DNA from: Bradyrhizobium sp. CCBAU 53340
GTDB lineage: Bacteria; Pseudomonadota; Alphaproteobacteria; Rhizobiales; Xanthobacteraceae
DNA length: 64,000 nucleotides
Assembly (NCBI RefSeq): GCF_015291645.1
Contig: NZ_CP030055.1
Span: forward strand, 3,286,001 to 3,350,000
Reading direction: 5' to 3'
Shown: positions 36,582-45,942 of the stretch, one piece after another
How positions within the stretch are numbered: position 1 is the first letter of the stretch
How the letters are laid out: every line of letters begins with the position of its first letter
Position numbers and translations under genes: made by a program
Notes under the pieces: generated by a model
What the model was told of the DNA's origin: nothing
Databases searched by the model: none
Seen by the model: only the letters and a program-made list of their open reading frames with translations

Positions 36582-37126
36582 TTCGTCCCTGCTCCTATTG
36601 CTCGGGAAACTTCCTCCTCCGCATACATTCTGTCAATTCCGCTGGTGCGCCCCGCTGCGTCTTGCCCAAGCGCTCTTGGCGAGCTGACTCCGCCGGTAGC
36701 GTTTGTTATGCGATGGAATGTCCTTCGATGATAGCCATACAAGTAGCGCTCATGGAGGGCGGGAGCGTGGCGGAGGTCCAGTACGGACAATTGCTGACAT
36801 TGGCCGTAGCGCTACCGTGAGTAATTGTACTCAGGCTCCTGCTCCCTCTCATTTGACGTCTCACGTGGACGATCCGACGAGATATTTTCGCTATCGCATC
36901 TGAGCTTAATTCGCAGCTGAAGCGGTTGAGCGCCCACAAAGTTATTGGTCCTTCCGCGTCTAACCGCGTGCGCTCATCGTCAACCTGCAGGCAGTAATTC
37001 GCCAGCACGGGAATACCTCGATCGAAATTGCCGCTCGACTGTCGACAAGATGACGCGTAGCACCCGCGCGCCACTCTCCTCTAGCGAACCCGCCGATAAG
37101 TCTTCAGCAGAGTCAGCTCTCCGCGA
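36582..37126. other. Gap between the HNH-like gene and the integrase remnant
   Basis: About 545 bases with no frame I can support on either strand. It may contain decayed left-over sequence of the nested element whose integrase remnant follows. Confidence 0.35.
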
Positions 37127-37740
37127 TCAGCCTTTTCTTTGGCTGCCAACAGAATCGCGCGCAGCCTTGATCACCGGCGGCTCGAGAGAGGTAATGAGAG
37201 CCGCCACCTTGGGATCGAGGCCGCCATTGCGGCCATAGCGCCGGCGAGCATCGCCGGCATGTACAAGATACGATCCCGAGTCCGCTGTGCGATGGCGTCG
37301 TTGTCGAGGAGCTAGGCCATGAAATGCCGGCTCGAATAAGCGATACGTCCTGACGCTAGATCTTGAGAATTTTCTTGATGTACTGCCACGATTTCGAAAG
37401 CGGCTGTGACCAGCGAACTGTGCCGTCTTTCCGGACGTATTTTTCCCATTCGGGGAAGAGACGTTTTTCGCCTTGATCGGAAAGCTCTTCCATTGAGCTC
37501 GATCAGAATCGGGTGAATTGGCACGACCCGTCCTGAGGAATTGGTCTTGAGATTTCTCACGTCCTTGAGCGCGACCCTTCCGGTTCGTGCATCGAAATCT
37601 CGAAGGTCGAAATAGAAGAATGTTCCGTCGGTCGGAATTTGCGCGCACTCGAGTTGACCGACTTCGTCCCGCTTCATGCCGGTGAACAGGCAAATCAGGT
37701 ATCCCCAATATAGGTGGTGCTGAACGAAATATGCTCCGGG
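37127..37740 (-). pseudogene. Degraded tyrosine integrase (C-terminal part)
   Basis: Pieces of a phage-type integrase core are spread over three minus-strand frames. First comes KPGAYFVQHHLYWGYLICLFTG with MKRDEVGQL, then LKTNSSGRVVPIHPILIEL. After a frameshift MEELSDQGEKRLFPEW follows, then YSSRHFMA with the conserved R-H, a stop, and LLDNDAIAQRTRDRIL. The first catalytic Arg position reads Lys (GMK for GxR). Several frameshifts and stops rule out activity. The N-terminal half is missing, cut off at the end of the membrane-protein gene. Confidence 0.7.
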
Positions 37741-39146
37741 CTTCCAAATGCGGAGCCGGTTGAGGCAGCGGCGGAGTTCGAAGGCGAGGGCGCTACGTCG
37801 CTTAGCGTGTGTACGCCAAACGCAACGAGAGCCGCGATCAGCAGCGCATAAACCACCAGCAATACCGCGCGCGTCTCCCGGTAGTTTTTCATCGCTTGTT
37901 CGATCGGTGTTTCGGCTATTTCCTCCCGCTCGCGGACGGAAATGTAACTGTAAAGACTTTGCATCCAGCTTCGCCGCGAGGAAGCCTGACTCTGGAAGAA
38001 TGAACCATTGATCCGCCACTGCAAAGCAAACGACAGGCCGATGAATGCCGCAGCCGCAAAGTAGAATAAAGATGAAACCAGGACGCCCGGTGTCTTGGTC
38101 GCGTCGCCCAGGATCTTCAGTATGAAGGGCGCCGCCGAGACGGCCAGGTCGCGCCAGAGGGTAGCCGCGAGATCCTGTGCCCGCTGTGCGACCTTCTGGG
38201 TTTCATCAATGACGGTCTTGCGGAGATCAGCAAGCGCCTTCAGAGTTTCACGGCTCGTTGATTGAACATGAGCCTCATAAGCAGCTTTCGCCGCCTCGAG
38301 CGCCTGTTCCAGGGTCGTTGCAAGATCTTGCTGAGGACGGCTAGCGCGAGCCAGCTCTCCGGAGAAGAGCAGGTGGCGCGCCTCGATGTCGGTCCCGGAA
38401 AGAAAAACCCACGAGGCCGCTTCGGTCAGCTGAGGGCGTGCGCCGGGCAGGGCATGATCATCAGCTTTGATACGATAGATTGGAGGTGTGGCTGCGGCCT
38501 GCAACCAGACCTCACCGTCCTCAAGCCATACGCGGGACACGAGTCCGCCCAACAAGCGTCGGGCCGCAACGGCCTCCCAAGCTTGAAATGCTGCGGATGA
38601 CGCCGCTGGCGCCGCTACCAGGATCCATGGATTGAGATCAGTGGCTACCTCGCGATCCGGAACAAAATCGCGGACATATCGAGTAGGATTGATGGCGTCA
38701 GGCAGCGCTTCCGGAGGTCCGGCCGGTCGCTCAAAATCCCAAGGAGCGACGTTTAATCCACGCGTGCGGAATGCCTGATTGGAATTGAAGTCGGCGGCCG
38801 CAACTTGCGCCAAGACCGTCCGCCGCGTCAAATATTGTGGAATGCTAGATTGGAAAATGAAGAACGCGCAGCCTTCGGCTGCCGGCTTTCCAAGTGTGAT
38901 CACGACCTCGCGTGCTGGGTCGAATGCATCGCCCGTGAGTAGGTCGCCACCGAGAGCGAGATTATAAACTTGCACGGACGTGAACGGCGACGGCACATCG
39001 TCCGCGAATCCGAGCCAAGCCGTCTGCGCATCGGCCGACGACAGCCGCCCGCGCAGAACGAGGGCGTCGACACGCTCGTCCGCTAACGCGCCGCCTGCGA
39101 CCAGCTCACGTACGCGTTCGACCAGATGTGCTGAGCTCGAAGTCAT
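37695..39146 (-). CDS. Membrane protein paired with the NdpA-like gene
   Basis: 483 aa. The N-terminal 280 residues are soluble with no recognised fold. A helical, coiled-coil-like stretch (about residues 275-345, ALEAAKAAYEAHV onward) leads to hydrophobic segments near 365-382 and 425-445. The last residues come from sequence overlapping the integrase remnant, so the natural C-terminus may have been altered by that junction. It overlaps the preceding gene by 41 bases. The layout (sensor-like soluble part, coiled coil, membrane anchor) recalls membrane effectors of defence pairs; this is inference. Confidence 0.6.
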   Translation of the reverse strand: MTSSSAHLVERVRELVAGGALADERVDALVLRGRLSSADAQTAWLGFADDVPSPFTSVQVYNLALGGDLLTGDAFDPAREVVITLGKPAAEGCAFFIFQSSIPQYLTRRTVLAQVAAADFNSNQAFRTRGLNVAPWDFERPAGPPEALPDAINPTRYVRDFVPDREVATDLNPWILVAAPAASSAAFQAWEAVAARRLLGGLVSRVWLEDGEVWLQAAATPPIYRIKADDHALPGARPQLTEAASWVFLSGTDIEARHLLFSGELARASRPQQDLATTLEQALEAAKAAYEAHVQSTSRETLKALADLRKTVIDETQKVAQRAQDLAATLWRDLAVSAAPFILKILGDATKTPGVLVSSLFYFAAAAFIGLSFALQWRINGSFFQSQASSRRSWMQSLYSYISVREREEIAETPIEQAMKNYRETRAVLLVVYALLIAALVAFGVHTLSDVAPSPSNSAAASTGSAFGSPEHISFSTTYIGDT

Positions 39147-40154
39147 CGAGTGTGATCGTGTCCTTGATGATAATCTCGCCCTTGTCGCGATTCACGGAAA
39201 CCACTGAAGGTGTCAAACCGATCGGGAAGGTCAGTTTGACGCCGCTTGCCGTTTCCACCCGCCGGTTCCTGGGCGGAGGAATTGCGTTCTTTTGGAGAAC
39301 GAACGACTCTCCGGCCATTCCCTCACGCTTCAGCTTTGCCTTAAAGTCCGTCACGACGGGACTGTCGTCGGGGAGTGGACCAAAGATACTCTGCAACCAG
39401 TTCTCAGCGTTCTCGCCGTCGACAGAGCCGCCCGACTGGCTTGCATCGTAGAGACGCTGCGCCAAATTCTTCATCGTGTCCGGTGGAAGCGTGTCTTTGT
39501 ACTTTTGGGCGATATTGCGCGTGACATCGACAATTGTCTTGGTCAACTCTTCTTCCGTGCGCTGACGGCGGACCAACAGAAATTGCTCGAAATAGGCAGC
39601 AGGCCGCTGCGGGTTCTGCCGATCAACAACGCAGATCTGGTCTCCCCCTCGATGCAGCTTGATGAGTGCGGCCTTCTGCAAAGCGTTCCGGTTCTGCACA
39701 AACGTTCGCTCGATCTCGCCAAAAGTTGGCTTTGGCTTTCCAGTGCGTCCACGACTGACATCGTAGTCGTAGCTGAGAACCTTTTCGTCTTCGAATTTCA
39801 GAAGCGCAAACAGGCGACCGCTCGAACAGGAGAGCGAAAAAATCAAGAACGCGCCGACCGCAGTGCTTCCCCCGTGGGCCTGGTTGAATGCTGTCGCCAA
39901 CTTCTCACTCTCTTCTTGGAAAGTCCCCTTGTCCCGACTGATGCGAGCGAGCTGGGCTCGGACCGGCGCGTCCTCCAAAAACTCGTATCGGTTTCCGCTA
40001 TTGACGGATCGAACACGGCCAAAAAGAAGGCCGCATGTCGTCCGGCATCGAAGGCCGTCAATAACTGAAAGTGCTCCTCACCCGGGCCAACGATATGGAA
40101 CACACTCTGATCAATGCGCAGGCTTTCAAGCTCCTGCTCAGTAAGGAAGGCCAT
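39106..40154 (-). pseudogene. Nucleoid-associated protein (NdpA/YejK-like), split by one missing base
   Basis: Starting at ATG 40154, the first frame reads MAFLTEQELESLRIDQSVFH to HAAFF, then leaves the true path at an A-run (40021-40025, T-run on the coding strand). The continuation GRVRSVNSGNRYEFLEDAP runs in another frame to 39106. The span is one base short of codon multiples; adding one base gives about 349 aa. Features of the 37-kDa nucleoid-associated family are seen (FLIFSLS, GRLFALLKFEDEKVLSYD). The bodies of both halves look conserved, so the break is recent or a sequencing error. Confidence 0.55.
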
Positions 40155-40752
40155 GATATTGTTCCTAGAACAAATAGAGAACATTTGCAATTGAAGAAAT
40201 TTTCAGCACTCTAATTACCTCGCATGCCCTTAAGAATCCTGCACTTTGTGGAGTATTCCACTTCAAATTGAAGCTACGGGCTTGAGTATTGGGCGGTTGA
40301 AATCGCTTCGTAAACCTTGGAGTGTTAAGCGTGGCGCGTGCCGTCTAACCCCGCAGCGCCACCACTGAAGCCCGGGTGGAGCAGCCGGGGGGCGATCGAC
40401 GCAATCCGAACGACAGATCAGCTATGGCAACAGTGAACCAGAAACCCGCAAATGGCAGCCGGTCTGCAAGCAACCCTCTGTAGTGCCTTCCAAATCAGTT
40501 TACGATTGGGAGCGGTTCTGGATCGATCGCTCGGGTGTTGTCGACCTCTCCGATGGAGGCTTTTTGGTGGATCCGGTCAGCCTGCTTCGGCGAGCTCATC
40601 CAAACGCGCCTGTAACACTTGTAACACTAGCCGAGCCTGGTCGATATCGCGCTCTTCAAATGGCGCGCTTCGGTCTACGGAAATCAAGCCGCGACAGCGC
40701 ATGCCGCCCGACATTGATTGATGGGATTGATTAATTTGCAGTAGGGGGCAGT
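40155..40752. other. Gap containing a remnant N-terminus of a large NTPase-type gene
   Basis: No complete gene. At 40483 a GTG-started frame reads MPSKSVYDWERFWIDRSG then VVDLSDGGFLVDP. This resembles the first residues of big STAND/NACHT proteins that begin with Y-x-W-x-R-F-W and an LSDGGYL-like phrase. The similarity ends after about 40 codons and the rest is unrelated, so this looks like a stub left by a deletion. Confidence 0.35.
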
Positions 40753-41648
40753 GTGCGCGAGGTCACCGACACGAACTATCTGATGTTTCCTGAGCTGAAG
40801 GAGTACTTGTCGAAGCCATACAATTGCGTTGTCCTTACCGATCTGGTCATCATGGAGACGCTCAGAATTGGCGATCTCGAGTCGGTATGCCGCCAGCTCG
40901 AACCGCTGACCCAGCATCCAAAACAGGTCATTGTACTGAAGACGACCCATGCCGTGGCCGGCCTGCGCAGACGCAGGCGCCGCGGCTTGCAACGCCGGCG
41001 CGTCCACAGGGTGCAAACGCAGGGCTTCGCGGCATGGTGCGAAAAACTCGATCTGGCCAGAAAGGGCGACAAGGAGTTGGTCAAACAGTTCGTGGCGAAA
41101 TGCGAGCGCGCGTCCGCAGACCTGGCGGACTTAGCGATGGGCCAAGAGACGTTTGCGGCCAACCTAGCCGAGCACGCAAAGCATTATTCGGAGGCTGAGC
41201 TCAAGATCCTGCGAAAAAATGAGCCTATCACGCCGGAGCTTCTGAAGAAGATTAAGGGGCACATCGTTGATCTCGCTGGCGCTCTCTTTGATGCGCATCC
41301 ATCTTTCAAGAAGCGACCCGCTGTTAAACATCTCCCAAATGCTTTCGTTTTTCGATACGCCATATCCGGATACGTCGTCGCCCTTCGCCGGATAAAGGAG
41401 GGAGGAGCGAATGAGGCGTCGGCCGAGAAGATCCGGAACGATCTGATCGACGCGATGATCGTGGCTCACGCGACCTATTTTGATGGCTCTCGAGCCAGGA
41501 TCAAAAAGCAAAAGAGATACACGAAACGACATGCGAGTTGCTCAAGCACTTCCATGACGAGATCAAGGCGTTTGCGGGAGACGCATCAACCGCTGAAAGA
41601 GCCGTGGTCGAGCAGGAAACGGACGCTTCAGGCTACCTTTCGTTTTGA
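40753..41648 (+). pseudogene. PIN-like domain protein, C-terminus frameshifted
   Basis: The gene starts at a GTG (40753) preceded by AGGGGG. An N-terminal PIN-like strand reads VTDTNYL (D6), followed by VVLTDLVIMETLRIG with a possible second acidic residue, and RNDLIDAMIVAHATYFDG later. Near 41484 one base seems to be missing: in the called frame the tail becomes Arg/Ser-rich, while the neighbouring frame continues sensibly as LSSQDQKAKEIHETTCELLK to a TGA at 41646-41648. A run of Arg at residues 70-83 is also odd. It lies directly upstream of the STAND-Mrr gene. Confidence 0.5.
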
Positions 41649-41682
41649 ATCGGCTCGGATTTGTCGCAGCTAGGATACGGCG

Positions 41683-42786
41683 ATGAGTTTTCTGGACGGC
41701 GCTCAGGACGACATCTTTATCAATCGCGAAAGAGAACTCGCTTGGCTGTCAGAGGTGACAGAGCGGCGCGGCCGTACGGCTCGAATTTTTGGCGTCGGTG
41801 GCATCGGAAAAACGGCTCTCGTCAGACAATTCCTTAAGAGGTATCGATCTGAGGCCGAGGCAATCGTGCTGGCTCAGTCAGGATCGGAGCTCGATCTTGA
41901 TCGCGTGGACTACACTCTGCGTGAAGCGCGACGGGGGCGCGTCAGCATGGTCGTGATCGAGGACGTTACCTTGTCCGCTGAAGCGACCGAGCGGTTGAAT
42001 CGGACGGTGTTCAACTGGAAGGCCATTCGATCCCTAATTCTCACATCACGGCCGAAAACCTTCGGGGGCGAGCGTGACACTTTGCATTTGGGCCCTCTCG
42101 ATCATGGCGCCACACGTAAACTCTTGGAAGCTCTGACCCGGGTGAATGGACCGATTCCCGAGGCCGTGTTTTCGCTGACTGGCGGCCTTCCTTTGGCAAT
42201 CCGCCTCGTCGCTGGCCAGCTCGAAACACAAGGGCCGGACGCGGTCTTGAGTCAGCTTCAAGGTGCTCTCTATGATCTTGAGGCATTAGTTGACGCACCG
42301 CCAAGGAAGCTGATCGCGACCGTCAAACCAAAATTGATTGTCGTCAACGAACAGATCCTCGATCGCCTCAAACGACGCCCTCAGGATATTCACAATATCG
42401 ATCACCGGAAGTTCGAGGAGATCGTCGCGGAGTTGCTGGACGATATGGACTTTGATGTTGAGCTCACGCCCGCCACCCGGGACGGAGGGAGGGATGTTCT
42501 GGCTTACTGGAATTCGCCGATGGGGCGTCTTCTGTGCCTGGTCGAGGCAAAGAAATATCGGCCCGACAGGCCTGTCGGCATTCAGCTTGTGCGTCAACTA
42601 TACGGCACATTGGTTGACGAGCGGGCAACCAGCGCGATGCTTGTCACGACTGCGGATTTCTCGCCGGATGCCAGAAAGTTCGAGCAAAAGCACAAGTGGC
42701 AAATCTCTCTCAAGAATTACGCTGACTTGGCCGAGTGGATTGAGAATTACAAGAAGCCAAAACCGAAGGGCACCATACTGCCGTAG
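41683..42786 (+). CDS. STAND/NB-ARC ATPase fused to an Mrr-type endonuclease
   Basis: 367 aa. Residues 14-210 form a compact NB-ARC-like NTPase: Walker A GVGGIGKT (37-44), Walker B MVVIED (89-94), a LILTSRP sensor and the GGLPLAIRL (GLPL) motif. Residues 244-345 form an Mrr/restriction-endonuclease domain: FEEIVAELL, GGRDVLA (D271) and LVEAKKY (E288, K290). No sensor repeat is present, so recognition may depend on the neighbouring protein. The arrangement resembles STAND nuclease defence proteins such as the AVAST group, but it is much shorter. The next gene starts 23 bases downstream. Confidence 0.8.
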   Translation: MSFLDGAQDDIFINRERELAWLSEVTERRGRTARIFGVGGIGKTALVRQFLKRYRSEAEAIVLAQSGSELDLDRVDYTLREARRGRVSMVVIEDVTLSAEATERLNRTVFNWKAIRSLILTSRPKTFGGERDTLHLGPLDHGATRKLLEALTRVNGPIPEAVFSLTGGLPLAIRLVAGQLETQGPDAVLSQLQGALYDLEALVDAPPRKLIATVKPKLIVVNEQILDRLKRRPQDIHNIDHRKFEEIVAELLDDMDFDVELTPATRDGGRDVLAYWNSPMGRLLCLVEAKKYRPDRPVGIQLVRQLYGTLVDERATSAMLVTTADFSPDARKFEQKHKWQISLKNYADLAEWIENYKKPKPKGTILP

Positions 42787-42809
42787 GGCGAGATACCTGG
42801 AATTCAGTA

Positions 42810-43784
42810 ATGTCGAGCAAGGTGCAAGAAGAGATTTCCGAAGCCGAGGCTTTGATTGCGGAGCTGTTCCGGAACATGGGATATCGTGTCCGCCGTCGCG
42901 TGTTCGCGTTCGGCATCGAAGTGGACATGATCGTCGAGAAAGATGAGCTGAAATCGCCGGTAGAAGTCAAAATCAGGCACAAGTCTCATTTTGGGCTGCA
43001 AGACATCCAAGATATCTATGCCCGCTTCATGCCGCTCGTTCAGGTAGGCGGATACGTAGCTCCCATTATTTGTGTGTTCGGCAGAGTCAGCGGCGCCGCT
43101 AAAGAATTTGCCAAAGCGCAGCCCGGATTCCGTATCTGGGACATCTACGAGCTGCGAGAGAGAGCCAGACCTTACCATGACGTCTATCAGAAGTTTGGTG
43201 GGGCCAGCGGCGACAAGCCGCTTCCGAAAGCATCAAAACAGGCGATTGAGCAGGCCCAGTTGCTGATCGGAAGGTTAGTGAACCATGAGAGCGATGCGGG
43301 ACTGACGCCGCAAGAGTACGAAAGCCTCTGTCAGGAAACCGCCGCCTTCCTGTTCGATCCGCACCTTTACGGCTTTGAGCGACAGACCGAAACAAGCGAT
43401 GGCGGCAACCGGTATGATTTCATTTGCCGTATAAAGCCCGGAGACCCGTTCTGGGACGGGGTTCGAGCGGATTTCCGGACGCGGGCCATTCTTTTTGAGT
43501 GTAAAAACTACGCCGAGCCGATTACGGCCGATCAGATATATTCGACGGAGCGTTACCTGTTTTCGCGCTCTTTGCGCACTGTATGCGTGCTCGTTTCGCG
43601 GCGGGGTCCTGATGACAGTGCAAAACGTGCAGCCCAGGGAGCAATGCGGGAGAGCGGGAAACTCATACTGCTGGTTTCCAACGCTGATCTTGTTCGGATG
43701 TTGAAGCTGAAAGAGCAGGGCGAGAACCCGACGCTGATTTTGGACGAGATGATTTGGGACTTCATCATAAAGCTCCCCCGCTGA
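42810..43784 (+). CDS. Protein with two PD-(D/E)XK nuclease-like domains
   Basis: 324 aa. The N-terminal domain has AEALIAELFRNMGYRV, D39 (IEVDMIVE) and E52-x-K54 (VEVKIRHKS). The C-terminal domain has YESLCQETAAFLF, D203 (NRYDFICRI) and E230-x-K232 (LFECKNYAE). Both keep the acidic and lysine residues expected for metal-dependent cutting. The two domains are joined by a helical linker around residues 110-165. It is probably co-transcribed with the STAND-Mrr gene. Confidence 0.72.
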   Translation: MSSKVQEEISEAEALIAELFRNMGYRVRRRVFAFGIEVDMIVEKDELKSPVEVKIRHKSHFGLQDIQDIYARFMPLVQVGGYVAPIICVFGRVSGAAKEFAKAQPGFRIWDIYELRERARPYHDVYQKFGGASGDKPLPKASKQAIEQAQLLIGRLVNHESDAGLTPQEYESLCQETAAFLFDPHLYGFERQTETSDGGNRYDFICRIKPGDPFWDGVRADFRTRAILFECKNYAEPITADQIYSTERYLFSRSLRTVCVLVSRRGPDDSAKRAAQGAMRESGKLILLVSNADLVRMLKLKEQGENPTLILDEMIWDFIIKLPR

Positions 43785-44137
43785 TGTCTTGTTTGTCGGG
43801 AGCGGTGCGAGGACCGGGGATATGATTATTCGAGCGGATACTCCGGGCAGTCATCTCCGATCGACGCGAGCACCCCGGCGGTCGTGACAGCGGCAACCTG
43901 CGTGGAGAAGCCCGGTGCGGATCCTAGCGAGCGGCGTCGAGCGCTCGTTCGCAGGCATGCGGAACCGTGGCTCTATCGCGCCTGTATCGGTGCAAACGGG
44001 AGGCCGTCGGCCTGTTCGAACGACCCAAATGCCATCCATATAGGAGGCGATTCGCGCCGGTCATCGAAGCTGCCGTCAGCTGGTGCGTGATGTCCGACTC
44101 ACGGTAATCAACAAGCGACACCCACAACGGGCCTAAG
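43785..44137. other. Gap downstream of the double-nuclease gene
   Basis: About 350 bases. I see no gene, RNA or strong repeat. Confidence 0.35.
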
Positions 44138-44335
44138 ATGGTTGCGGCTATGCAGGGACAGCTTGCTTCGGGCTATGCAATCGAGGTAGACGGCCGGCTG
44201 AAGGCCGAATTTGCCACCAAAGACGGCGCAAAGTCGGGCGCTAAGGAACTGAAAAAGCGGTTTCCCATGCTCCAGATTAGAATCTACGATGCTCAGACGA
44301 GAGAGCGGGAAGAGATTCAGCTATTTAGAGCTTAG
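44138..44335 (+). CDS. Small hypothetical protein, 65 aa
   Basis: The product has an alternating strand-helix pattern (YAIEVDGRLKAEFATKDGAK, then MLQIRIYDAQTRE), suggesting a small alpha/beta fold. A second ATG at 44150 is an alternative start. It precedes the next gene by 40 bases on the same strand. Function unknown. Confidence 0.5.
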   Translation: MVAAMQGQLASGYAIEVDGRLKAEFATKDGAKSGAKELKKRFPMLQIRIYDAQTREREEIQLFRA

Positions 44336-44375
44336 CGTTTCAGTCGGACTGCACTCAGGACCGTAAGGGGGCTTC

Positions 44376-45431
44376 ATGCTGTCGGTGGGCCAGATCCATC
44401 GCCTCGCATCCTACTTCGATGCGCTTGATCGTAGTCTGGTCGAGGGATTAGCGGATCGCTATCCCACAGACGAGCGCGAAGTTACTCGCCGGCTTGCTCA
44501 GCTTCTCCATGATCCGTCGAAATGGTACGCCAATGTATCTGTCTCATCGGCATGGCCGAAGACCGAAAGGGATCCGTACCTTGCCATCGAAGTGCGACTG
44601 CACCCAACGGGTTGGGAAAATGAAATCACTTACTCAGATTATGGTCTGGTGGTTACATTTGAGGATGAGGTGCTTGCTCGCGGTCCGCAGACCGCGGCCT
44701 ATCTGATCCAGGCCAAACGCCTCTATGATCACGACGGAGAACCACCCTATGACCTTCAGGCGCAATTTCGTGCCGGCAACGAAGGGCAGCGCTTAAGTCT
44801 CCGGCACCTCGAAGACCATCTCGGCGAGAATACTGTAAAGTCCGCGTCTTATTGTCCGCGGCTGTCAGTTTTTGACAAAAACTCGATCGCGATTGTCCGG
44901 CAATTGCACCAGGAAAACGCAGGCGCCTTGTACGTCGGCACTCCCTTTGGACAAGAATTGCAACGCAATGTGAGCGACGCGAGCTCGACGGCTTCGGAAG
45001 CCGGCTTCTGGATCAGCCCCGTCTCGCCGAGGCTGTCGAGGGCAGTGGATTTGCACCGAACGGCATTCCTCCGGAGCCTGCCGTTCGGATGGTTCCTCAT
45101 CGCAAATTTGTGGACTTTGGCGACAGTTGGCAGCGGACCTTCGCGCGGTCCGGTCCCTTCAGCTCCTCACGTTGTTCCTTGGATCAGTCCGGGTACTCCC
45201 CACGACCTCAGGCTCAACATTGCCTGCGAGCCGAAGCGCCAACAGCTCATCCTCGGCCTTGCCAGAGGGGAGTTGGACGCTGCCAAAGAGCTTGCGAAGA
45301 TCTCTGGAGACAAAGTACCTGCCAGCCGGTTCCGACCAGCTGCCACGGTTGAGATACGAATAACGCGAACAATTGCACCAGAGCTCCGTCTTCCCCTAGA
45401 TCACGATCCGGACGACGGCCTCCGTCTGTAA
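44376..45431 (+). CDS. Hypothetical protein with a possible PD-(D/E)XK-like core
   Basis: 351 aa. Residues 80-116 read NEITYSDYGLVVTF and YLIQAKRLY. The Asp (D88), followed about 24 residues later by Q112-x-K114, matches the variant D...(E/Q)xK arrangement of this nuclease superfamily, and an upstream helix supplies Glu. The remainder (residues 150-350) is unrecognised. It is the last gene before the element boundary. Confidence 0.5.
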   Translation: MLSVGQIHRLASYFDALDRSLVEGLADRYPTDEREVTRRLAQLLHDPSKWYANVSVSSAWPKTERDPYLAIEVRLHPTGWENEITYSDYGLVVTFEDEVLARGPQTAAYLIQAKRLYDHDGEPPYDLQAQFRAGNEGQRLSLRHLEDHLGENTVKSASYCPRLSVFDKNSIAIVRQLHQENAGALYVGTPFGQELQRNVSDASSTASEAGFWISPVSPRLSRAVDLHRTAFLRSLPFGWFLIANLWTLATVGSGPSRGPVPSAPHVVPWISPGTPHDLRLNIACEPKRQQLILGLARGELDAAKELAKISGDKVPASRFRPAATVEIRITRTIAPELRLPLDHDPDDGLRL

Positions 45432-45942
45432 TTCATACGCTAGCTTTCGGACGTGGTATCAACGCCGGGCGGCTCCTTCCTTGCGGTCACGCTCTGCGCG
45501 CAAGCTCGCGCTTGTGGCCCGAGCCGGAAAACGTCTCCGCTCTTCGGGTAACGATCGTTGCTGCTTGGTCGGTCTGCTTGATCCCCGAGGTTGATACAGT
45601 CGCGTCCGTTAACCTGTCAGAGCTAGAAGCACGCCCTGTGGTCTTCGTGAGGGGCTGGACTGACCCACGTTAGATGACGTCGGTTGTCATTGGACGGAAT
45701 TTGCGAAGCGGCGCGATCGCCAGCAAATCGATCGAGCGCCGGCTAGCTCGAGCGCTCACTTCTGAAATCGAAAAGCTGAGGTGTGGTGGCTGTCGAGCCA
45801 GGGGGCAGTCCGAGTACCTTGCCGCCAGTGACAGCCAACTCGAATATCATTCCGACAGGAACAAAATCTGTAGTGATCTCAACAAGCAAAAAGGCTGCGA
45901 ATTGTCGGAATGTCTGTTGAAAGCGCAACGGAAATTCGAAGA
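45432..45942. other. Non-coding right end of the element
   Basis: About 510 bases between the last cargo gene and attR. No xis or other gene was found. It contains two short words also present near the relaxase: GGCGGCTCCTTC (45468-45479, also 1326-1337) and CGGGTAACGATCG (45545-45557, also 1260-1272), in swapped order. Recombinase arm sites would be expected here. Confidence 0.35.
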
